From the NCBI RefSeq assembly GCF_011799805.1, contig NZ_WXUB01000002.1, positions 1 to 64,000 on the forward strand: a stretch of 64,000 nt of DNA, read 5' to 3'. The notes beneath the pieces were generated by a model that saw only the letters and a list, made by a program, of their open reading frames with translations, had not been told where the DNA came from and did not search any database. Made by a program: the position numbers and the translations under genes. This stretch comes from Maribellus sediminis (GTDB taxonomy: Bacteria; Bacteroidota; Bacteroidia; Bacteroidales; Prolixibacteraceae). This document shows positions 51,701 to 60,843 of this stretch, piece by piece; positions within the stretch are counted from its first letter, which is position 1; each line of letters starts with the position of its first letter.

Positions 51701-52807
51701 CGCCTGAAGTCGGCATTTTTGGCAAATATGAGCCACGAGATCAGAACTCCAATGAACGGAATCCTTGGTTTTACCGATCTTTTGCAAGATCCGGATCTTA
51801 GCGGCGATGAACAGCAGAATTATATCGAAATTATCAAGAAAAGCGGCAACCGCCTTTTAGATACCGTTAATGATATTATAGAAATATCAAAAATTGAAAC
51901 GGGCCAGGTAAGTTTGTCAATGAATGAAATTAATGTAAATGACCAACTGGACTATTTATATAATTTTTTCAGTCCCGAAGTGCAGGCTAAGGGAATGCAA
52001 CTGGTTATCCGTAACAATCTGTCGTCAGCTCAGTCAGCGATTGTAACCGATGAAGTAAAGCTACATTCCATACTTTCGAACCTGATTAAAAATGCGATCA
52101 AATTCACTAATTCAGGTTCAATAAGTATTTCCTGTAATCAAATCGGCAGGTACCTTCAATTCGACGTTACAGATACAGGAATTGGCATTCCGCAAAAGAG
52201 GCTCGACGCCATTTTCGATCGTTTTGTTCAGGCCGATATTAGCGACACTCGTGTTCATGAAGGTTCAGGGCTGGGTCTGGCCATTTCGAAATCTTATGCA
52301 GAAATGCTGGGGGGAAGTATTGGGGTTGAATCAGAAGTGGATAAAGGAAGTAGGTTTTATTTTACAATAGAATTTATCCCGGTTGAAACTCTTACCGGTA
52401 AAGAAAAACGAAAGGTTATTAAAAAATTGGCGGAGCCTGAGAACTACCATTCCATATTGGTTGCCGAAGATGAAGATATCAGCTATTTGCTAATAAAAAG
52501 CATTCTTTCAAACGAAAACTATAGCTTATTAAGGGCAAAAAATGGTGCAGAAGCTGTTGCTTTGGTTCAAAATAATGCTGAAATAAAAATGATACTAATG
52601 GATTTGAAAATGCCGGAAATGGATGGATATGAAGCTACGAAAAGGATAAGGGAGTTTAATCCTTCTATCCCGATTATTGCGCAAACGGCACATGCATTGT
52701 TCGGAGATATGGAGAATGCGCTTAAAGCAGGCTGTAACGATTATGTTTCCAAGCCAATTAATAAAGAAGTTTTACTGGAGAAAATTGAAAAGTTGATTAA
52801 AAAGTAA
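48794..52807 (+). CDS. Hybrid histidine kinase with PocR and six PAS domains
   Basis: 1337 residues, no TM segment, so cytosolic. PocR sensory domain (about 1-175: MKTKKLTFTDFFDVIELQRL, Cys pairs in FCRLCNEFVC and others in LCYRG and LQKCEKAGL, VNIMIGDNHIGNWIIG), coil, then six PAS units (starts near 220, 345, 470, 595, 725, 845), HisKA with NMSHEIRTPMNG (His near 980), HATPase (DVTDTGIGIPQKR, GSGLGLAISK) and a C-terminal receiver (Asp near 1269, MDLKMPEMDGYE). PocR domains bind small hydrocarbon ligands such as 1,2-propanediol in known cases. ATG 48794 chosen. Alone in its locus; output regulator unknown. Confidence 0.9.
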   Translation: MKTKKLTFTDFFDVIELQRLQDLFSDVHEIASIITLPDGTPVTKGSNFCRLCNEFVCKSANGFSLCYRGDTEIVRKNPTGPHLQKCEKAGLLNAGVNIMIGDNHIGNWIIGEVRDNAIDREEILKYANEIKVSQSDFLAAYNEVQYMPAGKLKKIADLLSAFVKELSDRVLINDQLRAEKERTEKVVLQTIEKERKLESALSEIKIISENLPNIIWKAEITSEGNFVNTYISDIADELLELPARTIGNSFEKFFSYIVPEYLPKLKETIAKGLSHPGRSYAASYQVIKGNKESAWFESTGKGYIFDGKVQIFGITVDITENKQIENELKESELLLSQSQKVANIGSYYFDIESGHWISTAYLDEIFGIDETFPKNVTGWLEIIHPEDRIMMQEYLLSEVIEQGKPFNKEYRIINRKDGNLIWIHGLGRLEFNQSGQAVKMIGTIQNINERKLANELLTESETRYRSLLENLPVGVFRSTLKGEVLSANSAMAKIYGYQSVEELLKVPAADYYASENPREVVISKLLEKGSILDYQTLEYRKDGSLIWVSANYKLTIDQVKGESYIDGVIQDITVRKKTEEAISISEEKFRSITEQTSDFIGLTDGNGLITYASPAANKLFECPPEEMIGRNFLDFVDAPDASNAISAFGDVMRTGKKLRNLEFTLKRKDGSTFICELNGSQYNIASANGTIVNIRDISKRKQAEIELQKAKEEAEENEKRFEALHNASFGGIAIHDKGLILDCNQGLSAMTGYSHEELIGMNGLLLIAENSREQVMENILKEYELPYESIALRKSGEEFPVRIEGKMIPYEGKRVRVVEFRDITEIKKAEETLRQSEENFRLLVSNTFDGIIISDKNGDYLYANKKAAEITGYSIEELLHINTRQLTPERYRKEVEQRIADHFSKRSEQAKYEAVLVQKSGKEILIEITSSLTSWKGVQAQIISFRDITLRKKNELELIEAKQKAEESDRLKSAFLANMSHEIRTPMNGILGFTDLLQDPDLSGDEQQNYIEIIKKSGNRLLDTVNDIIEISKIETGQVSLSMNEINVNDQLDYLYNFFSPEVQAKGMQLVIRNNLSSAQSAIVTDEVKLHSILSNLIKNAIKFTNSGSISISCNQIGRYLQFDVTDTGIGIPQKRLDAIFDRFVQADISDTRVHEGSGLGLAISKSYAEMLGGSIGVESEVDKGSRFYFTIEFIPVETLTGKEKRKVIKKLAEPENYHSILVAEDEDISYLLIKSILSNENYSLLRAKNGAEAVALVQNNAEIKMILMDLKMPEMDGYEATKRIREFNPSIPIIAQTAHALFGDMENALKAGCNDYVSKPINKEVLLEKIEKLIKK

Positions 52808-52941
52808 ATTTGGACCCCGATCTGAGAATGCCTTCAATTACTCGCGGGAATTTGTCTGTTTTGTTCGCTTCTGATTAATTGTCATGTTTTTCTGTTTGCC
52901 CTTATTTTGAGCACGTTTTATTTTGAATTACCTTTATTTAT

Positions 52942-53730
52942 GTGAGCACAGTGCATAAAAATAAGCCGATAGTCGATCATGCTCCACGCATCAGGAACGC
53001 CAGGTTCCGGTTTTACGAAGAGCTTAACGATCATCTTCCGGAGGCATTCAAAAAGAAAGCCTTCGCCCATAATTTTAAAGGGAATCCATCGGTAAAAGAT
53101 ACAATTCAGGCACTGGGAATACCGCACGGCGAGGTTGATCTGATTCTTGTAAATGGCGAACCTGTAGGCTTCGATTATAACTTGCAGGGTGGGGAAGAGA
53201 TCGCGGTTTACCCGGTTTTCGAATCACTGGACATTTCGCCCCTCATGCGTTTGCGAAAAGAACCTCTGCGGCAGGTGAAATTTATTGTTGATGTAAATCT
53301 TGGAAAACTGGCACTAAAACTCCGCTTGCTGGGTTTCGATACGGTATTTAGAAACGATCTCGTCGACGATGAGATCATCAGAATTGCACAAACCGAGCAT
53401 CGCATTATCCTAACCCGTGACCGGGGAATATTAAAGCAAAATGCAGTCAGTCACGGTCTTTTTGTGAGAAACGACAATCCGAAAAAGCAACTCACCGAAG
53501 TGATCAGTCGCCTGCAACTTCAAAATTTATTCCGGCCGTTTTCGCGGTGTTCAGCATGTAACGGAAAACTGGAGGCGGCAAACAGGTCGGAAATTGAAGA
53601 TGAAATAAATGCTGATACTATTAGGTTTTTCAATGAATTCTGGCGTTGTAAAAGTTGCAGTAAGATTTATTGGAAAGGTTCGCATTACGATCGTATTGAA
53701 CATTGGATAGATGAACTCCGATCGATTTAA
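52942..53730 (+). CDS. Mut7-C RNase-domain protein with ubiquitin-like N-terminus
   Basis: 262 residues. N-terminal beta-grasp domain (Mut7-C ubiquitin-like, residues 18-95), then a PIN-type Mut7-C RNase domain with acidic residues (Asp117 in KFIVDVNLGKLA, Asp160 in ILTRDRGIL) and a zinc ribbon (Cys203, Cys206, Cys236, Cys239) in CSACNGKL and CKSCSKIYW. Family members are predicted RNases. Start GTG 52942 is the only reasonable one; an ATG one base pair pattern away gives an immediate stop. Stands alone. Substrate unknown. Confidence 0.82.
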   Translation: MSTVHKNKPIVDHAPRIRNARFRFYEELNDHLPEAFKKKAFAHNFKGNPSVKDTIQALGIPHGEVDLILVNGEPVGFDYNLQGGEEIAVYPVFESLDISPLMRLRKEPLRQVKFIVDVNLGKLALKLRLLGFDTVFRNDLVDDEIIRIAQTEHRIILTRDRGILKQNAVSHGLFVRNDNPKKQLTEVISRLQLQNLFRPFSRCSACNGKLEAANRSEIEDEINADTIRFFNEFWRCKSCSKIYWKGSHYDRIEHWIDELRSI

Positions 53731-53823
53731 TGAATAGTTGATCAGGAAATTTTATCTTTTGCCGAAAACATTTTACACGCTTGTTGGTTGTATTTGCTCT
53801 GTTACAATTTTTTTATTTATCAA

Positions 53824-54315
53824 ATGACGAAAAAGTTTTTATTAGTAGTTCTTATTGCCTTGTCGTTTTTAAGTTTGGAAGCTCAGGAACACGATCAGCA
53901 CGACGATCACGAACACGAACATCATCATGTACATGAGATCGGTGTATCGGCTGCTTCGGTATATTTTACCGGAGAAGGAGAATTAAGTATGGCCACGCAT
54001 TTTCATTACACCTACAATTTTCCGCACACGAAATTCGGGCTGGGAGTTGGTTACGAACGTATTTTCGATGAGCACAAACACAATTTCGTGGGAGCCGAAC
54101 TTTCTTATCGTATCGTGCATCCACTTAGCATCAGCCTGTCGCCCGGCATTGCCTTTGAAGGCGAACATCGCGATGAAAAGGAGTTTGCGTTGCATTTCGA
54201 AACGGTGTATGAATTTGAACTGGGCGTTTTTCATTTAGGCCCGGTATTGGAGTTGGCTTATCATCCTGAAGATTTTCATGTGAGCCTTGGCATTCACATT
54301 GGGTTAGGTCTGTAA
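53824..54315 (+). CDS. His-rich exported barrel-like protein
   Basis: 163 residues. Signal peptide MTKKFLLVVLIALSFLSLEA, then a His/Asp/Glu cluster (EHDQHDDHEHEHHHVHE), then alternating strands ending in FHVSLGIHIGLGL, as in outer-membrane barrels. The His cluster probably binds divalent metal (zinc, nickel or copper); inference. It ends 11 bp from the convergent kinase gene. Family unrecognised. Confidence 0.7.
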   Translation: MTKKFLLVVLIALSFLSLEAQEHDQHDDHEHEHHHVHEIGVSAASVYFTGEGELSMATHFHYTYNFPHTKFGLGVGYERIFDEHKHNFVGAELSYRIVHPLSISLSPGIAFEGEHRDEKEFALHFETVYEFELGVFHLGPVLELAYHPEDFHVSLGIHIGLGL

Positions 54316-54325
54316 AATACATTGC

Positions 54326-56095
54326 CTATTCAGCGGGAAGAATAAAGAAGAACTCGGCTCCTTCACCTTTCTTCCCGGTACTTTTTACTCCCACCGTTCC
54401 ATCCATTTTTTCTACAACCCGTTTTGCAATAGAAAGTCCAAGGCCATAACCAAAGGCCTTATCCGGGTCGAGCCGGGTGTGTTTTTTGAATAATTCCGGT
54501 TGCTTCTCGGGTAGTATTCCGTCGCCCTTATCTCTGATCCAGAATTTCACTTTACCGTTGTCGAGTTTGTGGCTACCCACTGTTATTTTTGGTGGTGTAC
54601 CACCATATTTTATGGCATTGCTGATGAAGTTGGTCCACACTTCAATGATCCACGGACCATAGGCAACAACCGGCACCCAGTCAGTTTCTATTTCAATTTG
54701 TGCACCATACTCTTTTATCAAATTGGTTACCTGTGCTTTGGCATCATCGAAAATCAGTTGCATGTCTACCTCGTTTTTCTGAACATCGGTATAGCTGGTA
54801 GTAGCCAGCCGCATGAGTTCGTCGGTGATCTTAATGGTTTGAGAAGCCGAATTTTTTAACAGCTTCGCAATTTCCCTGATTGTTTCCTTATCACCTTCTT
54901 CCTGAAGATCAACAAGAATTTCGCTGGAAGAATAAATGCCACCAAGCAAGTTTTTTAAGTCGTGAGCAACTGTATGAGCAAAGGAATCAAGATCTTCAAT
55001 AAGCTTTTCGTTACGTTCAATTTCTTTCAGTAACTGGTGGTTTCTGTTTTTTAAGTGTACTTCCGATTTTCGAATCGAAGTTACATCTGTAATAATGATA
55101 AGTTTGCCCGATGGTTGTTTGTTATTGTCGAAAAGCGGCGACATTTTTACCATGTAATATTTTGTGCCAGCATTTCCTTTCAGGTGCAACTCTATTGTAT
55201 TCTCCTGTGCTTTTTCTATGCACGAAATCAGGCTTTTATGGTCCTTGAATACTTCCTGGAATGAATGATTTTTGAGCTTCGTTTCGTCGAGGTTGAAAAT
55301 TGAAATTGTAGCGGGATTGTATTGTTCAATTTCCCACTGTTTATTTACCACAATTACACCATCCTTCAACTCTTTAATCAGCTTTTGGGTGGCCAGCGGA
55401 ATAATATCGAACATGCGGTGCTGGTAAATACCAATGGCAATGATCAGTCCGGTTAATACAAAGCAGGCGGTTGTCCAGTCGAAACCCGGAATGGGATTTA
55501 AATTAGTAATGTAAACCAGGTTACCAATAACCGGAATGACGGATGCAATGATTAATATGGAAATTTGTGCACGATAATAGCGGCTGAAGCGGAAATACGC
55601 ACGGATGAGGTTCAGCAATCCAAGGGCGATCAATAAAAATGTATAGCCGTAGAAAATCCAAAACCAGGGTCCGTGCTCGTAAAACATGATATTGGAATTC
55701 TCGGGCAGACTAATTTTCTTCCATACCCAGTGATGTTGCTGGTTGGTTAATACCAAAGCAATGGTAACAAAGGATAGAATGCTCAGCAGTAAATAGTTTT
55801 TTGTGCTAACAAAATGGTGTTTTTGATTGTATGCCTGTGTAAAAAAGAAGAAACTTACCGGCAAAAAGGCAATTCCGAAATACGAAAGTTGCGACCAGAA
55901 GATTTTGGTTTCGAGTACCGGGGTGCTAAATTCGCAGGCGTAGGCAAAGGCCCATACTGCAACATTTATTTCAATAAGAATCAGGTAGCGGACTTCCACC
56001 AGGCTCCTGTTCTTCCATAACATCGACACCACCAGCAACGCAGCTATAGTGGTTACAAACTGAATAATTCCGTTCGTAGAGAGTATATCAAGCAT
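54326..56095 (-). CDS. 7TM-PAS sensor histidine kinase
   Basis: 589 residues. Seven to eight TM helices in residues 1-225 (7TM His-kinase sensor region), PAS domain about 235-345 (LIKELKDGVIVVNKQWEIEQ), then HisKA with His near 378 in AHTVAHDLKNLL and HATPase (VWTNFISNAIKYGG, DKGDGILPEK, GYGLGLSIAKRVVE). No receiver and no adjacent regulator. Signal unknown. Transcribed toward the His-rich protein; upstream region is shared with the DPP11 gene. Confidence 0.9.
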   Translation of the reverse strand: MLDILSTNGIIQFVTTIAALLVVSMLWKNRSLVEVRYLILIEINVAVWAFAYACEFSTPVLETKIFWSQLSYFGIAFLPVSFFFFTQAYNQKHHFVSTKNYLLLSILSFVTIALVLTNQQHHWVWKKISLPENSNIMFYEHGPWFWIFYGYTFLLIALGLLNLIRAYFRFSRYYRAQISILIIASVIPVIGNLVYITNLNPIPGFDWTTACFVLTGLIIAIGIYQHRMFDIIPLATQKLIKELKDGVIVVNKQWEIEQYNPATISIFNLDETKLKNHSFQEVFKDHKSLISCIEKAQENTIELHLKGNAGTKYYMVKMSPLFDNNKQPSGKLIIITDVTSIRKSEVHLKNRNHQLLKEIERNEKLIEDLDSFAHTVAHDLKNLLGGIYSSSEILVDLQEEGDKETIREIAKLLKNSASQTIKITDELMRLATTSYTDVQKNEVDMQLIFDDAKAQVTNLIKEYGAQIEIETDWVPVVAYGPWIIEVWTNFISNAIKYGGTPPKITVGSHKLDNGKVKFWIRDKGDGILPEKQPELFKKHTRLDPDKAFGYGLGLSIAKRVVEKMDGTVGVKSTGKKGEGAEFFFILPAE

Positions 56096-56282
56096 GTAAT
56101 CGTCAGGTCCTATTATAATCGGTAAAAATAGCTAAATAATTCAAAGACCTTCTCGTATTTTAATCGAGTAATTAACAGCTTTGATTAGCCCGAACCTTCC
56201 GGCCTTGCCGAAAATCATGTTTTATTTCTTCATTCTAAGCTTATTTGCACCTCCAATTTTTAATTTGAATTCAATAGTGAAA

Positions 56283-58427
<2,145 letters not shown>

Positions 58428-58435
58428 AGAAATCA

Positions 58436-58456
58436 GTTCAGAGTTCAGAGTTCGAA
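58436..58456 (+). repeat. Heptanucleotide array (GTTCAGA)2 + GTTCGAA
   Basis: Three contiguous 7-mers at 58436-58442, 58443-58449 and 58450-58456, just after the DPP11 stop. Same family as 59526-59560 (opposite orientation) and 6267-6301. Confidence 0.6.
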
Positions 58457-58463
58457 GAACCGA

Positions 58464-58503
58464 AAAAGGATGTCATCCCGCAGCTGAGGGATGACATCCT
58501 TTT
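58464..58503. terminator. Perfect bidirectional terminator
   Basis: AAAAGGATGTCATCCC (58464-58479) and GGGATGACATCCTTTT (58488-58503), exact 16-bp reverse complements with an 8-nt loop, between convergent genes. Confidence 0.93.
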
Positions 58504-59481
58504 CTATTTGCCAAAAACATAAATAATCGACAACTGTTGCTGCTGGTCAATTGTTTCCCAGTCAACAATGTGCATCGAAAGGTTGAATTTTCCTTTTATT
58601 TTTTCGTGATTGATAAAGTACCAGATCAGGTCGGTGCGTGAGTAGTTTTTTGCGCGGTAATACGGATCGCCCATCATAAATTTATGGCCTCCTCCGAGGC
58701 TCATTACCGATTTTATTCCAAGATTTTTATAACGCATGGCGGCTTCGGCAAAAAAGCTGTTCGAAGTCAGGTAACCATCGGTCACACTCCGTTCGCGGTA
58801 GATCGAAGTAAGAACGCCCATTTTTAGCTCTCCCTGAACGGCGACATTTTCAGGAATCCTGAAACCTCCCTGGATGGCAAATCCCATGTAATCTTCAATA
58901 TGCAGCGGTGGATCGTTGTACAACGTGTGCGCATTGTGAAACATTAACAGGTAATTCTGTAAAAACAGGTTTTTATGGAAAATCTCGCCTGAAAAACCGG
59001 CCATAAACTGTTCGCGTTGGACTTCGGTTTGGCGGCCTACCCAATCAACAAAACCCAGTTGATGTCCCCAGTCCCAGTTTATTTTTCCATAAAGTCCTTC
59101 AATATTTGGCCGGTAATACAGGAGCGTATCGGTGAGCATAGCCAGCGGAAAATCAATTTTATCGCGCCGTGGGAAAGCCCCAAAAAGGAATTCCTTTTCT
59201 TCATCGAGGTATTGATAATACAAGGTCAGTTTAGGTTTCCGGGCATCCACATCGCTTCCAAATTCAAACAAGTGACTCAGGCCACCACGTAATCGGTGAT
59301 TATCAATGGCGACACCCAGTTCAAAAGCTCCGCGTGTTCCCAATATCGTTTGGGGCATGGAATATTCGCGGGTAAACTCACGGTTATCGCCGATTCCTTC
59401 AAACAGAACCTGGTATTCAAAATCCTGAGCAGAGGTGAATAATCCAGTCAGCAAAAATATAATGATAAGCCCTTTTTTCAT
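58504..59481 (-). CDS. Exported barrel protein of unknown function
   Basis: 325 residues. Signal peptide MKKGLIIIFLLTGLFTSAQ. Rich in aromatic beta strands (LTLYYQYLDEEKEFLFGAFP, LFLQNYLLMFHNAHTLY), fits an outer-membrane beta-barrel. No recognised family. Flanked on both sides by heptanucleotide arrays in opposite orientation and followed directly by a strong terminator. Gene is intact. Confidence 0.7.
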   Translation of the reverse strand: MKKGLIIIFLLTGLFTSAQDFEYQVLFEGIGDNREFTREYSMPQTILGTRGAFELGVAIDNHRLRGGLSHLFEFGSDVDARKPKLTLYYQYLDEEKEFLFGAFPRRDKIDFPLAMLTDTLLYYRPNIEGLYGKINWDWGHQLGFVDWVGRQTEVQREQFMAGFSGEIFHKNLFLQNYLLMFHNAHTLYNDPPLHIEDYMGFAIQGGFRIPENVAVQGELKMGVLTSIYRERSVTDGYLTSNSFFAEAAMRYKNLGIKSVMSLGGGHKFMMGDPYYRAKNYSRTDLIWYFINHEKIKGKFNLSMHIVDWETIDQQQQLSIIYVFGK

Positions 59482-59525
59482 TTAAGTCGGTTGAAGTTGC
59501 TAAAGTAATAAATCATTTAGGATGT

Positions 59526-59560
59526 CTCAAACTCTGAACACTTAACTCTGAACCTTGAAC
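59526..59560 (-). repeat. Heptanucleotide array, five units
   Basis: On the minus strand five 7-mers read GTTCAAG, GTTCAGA, GTTAAGT, GTTCAGA, GTTTGAG. It lies between the USP-like gene (ends 59563) and the barrel gene (starts 59481). Confidence 0.6.
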
Positions 59561-59562
59561 TT

Positions 59563-60369
59563 TTAGTCACAAAGAATATAATTGTCACGGCGGGGATTAA
59601 TGACCATCACAGGAAGTTTTCCGGCCTTGTTTATGATTTTCCGTTCGGGCAAACCAACCAGGTAGTCAAGTGGCGTTATGCTCGAACTTCCCAGTAAAAC
59701 AAAAAGGTTGCAATCGGACGCCAAAGCATGATCAAGCACTTCAAACGCATTTCTGAAACTTGATCTGCTTCCCTTGTAAACAGTGTGCTTTATACCAAAT
59801 TTGGTATAAAGTTTCCGGCTTAGAACCACATTCTTTGCTACATTTTGTTTGCCTTCTTTCGATTTGTCGTTGGCTGCAACCATCACGATTTCTGCCTCGT
59901 TATAACGACCGAAATACGAGCACCACAAACTGCCGTCGCTGTTCTCCTTTCGCAGATCCATTGGCTGAACCAGCCGGTTGTACTCGATTATTTGCGATTC
60001 AGGATGAACAAAAATAAACGGAATCGGACTTTCGCTAAGCGAGCTTGAATACTGCTTAAACCTGTTGGCATTGGCCACGATCAGTACACCTTCATGGTTT
60101 TCGGCCAAAACATCAGGCAAAGCACTTTTTTTCTCCGAAAGAATTAAAGTAGAAAGGGCTAATGCAGGCAGCTCCTCTTTTATTTTTTGAACATATCGTG
60201 AAAGCTGTTCCCGACAGGCTTCTTTTTGCTTTTTCGCTGCAAGATTGTATACCAGGCAAAGTTCCTTTTTGAAAATAAAAGCAAGTTTAATCGCGTGTTG
60301 GATAATGACGTCATCGCCTTCTCCCAAGGTAGTAAACACAATAATTTTTTGTTCCTGGATAGTTGGCAT
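59563..60369 (-). CDS. Universal stress protein-like (tandem USP fold)
   Basis: 268 residues, cytosolic. N-terminal half begins KIIVFTTLGEGDDVIIQHAIKLA, an alpha/beta USP-like pattern, and the second half has a similar pattern with LFVLLGSSSITPLDYLVGLP (in place of GSxGxxxxxxxxLGS). The key ATP-binding Gly motif is partly changed, so nucleotide binding is uncertain. Shares a strand and a 34-bp spacing with the small membrane protein before it, so probably an operon. Confidence 0.65.
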   Translation of the reverse strand: MPTIQEQKIIVFTTLGEGDDVIIQHAIKLAFIFKKELCLVYNLAAKKQKEACREQLSRYVQKIKEELPALALSTLILSEKKSALPDVLAENHEGVLIVANANRFKQYSSSLSESPIPFIFVHPESQIIEYNRLVQPMDLRKENSDGSLWCSYFGRYNEAEIVMVAANDKSKEGKQNVAKNVVLSRKLYTKFGIKHTVYKGSRSSFRNAFEVLDHALASDCNLFVLLGSSSITPLDYLVGLPERKIINKAGKLPVMVINPRRDNYILCD

Positions 60370-60403
60370 TCCGGTTAAGGCTTTTTAGCTCGAACTTAAA
60401 CTG

Positions 60404-60649
60404 CTACTTTTTTGTCCAGGCTTTCCAAGTTTCCTTCAACATAACCGGAAAACCCTTCATCTTCAACTTTTGGCCCGACTGGGTATCAATGACTTCGAAA
60501 CGTGGAGATAATACGAGTGCGGAAATGGTTATAATCAACACAGCCATACGCGGAACTGCACCAAAAATGGCCCAATATCCCAGAAAAACAATTATTCCTA
60601 CAAGTACGACTATCAATAAACGGTAAATAAAACTTTTAAAATAAATCAT
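60404..60649 (-). CDS. Small two-TM membrane protein
   Basis: 81 residues. Two hydrophobic helices (RLLIVVLVGIIVFLGYWAIF and MAVLIITISALVLSP) then a basic tail ending KETWKAWTKK. No family recognised. First gene of the probable pair with the USP-like gene. Confidence 0.65.
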   Translation of the reverse strand: MIYFKSFIYRLLIVVLVGIIVFLGYWAIFGAVPRMAVLIITISALVLSPRFEVIDTQSGQKLKMKGFPVMLKETWKAWTKK

Positions 60650-60843
60650 CTGAATAGTTATTTGCTACAACGGTTTTGTTTCGTGTAGTATTTTGATTTA
60701 ACACCATTTCACGTTTGTGCAATTGCATAAACAATGGCTACCCAACAAAAATAAAGATTTAGTGATAGCGACCTCACTGATATTGAAAAAAATCAGGAAA
60801 GGTTAAGTGTGATTTGTCTACTTTTATAACCAAAATCAAAAGC

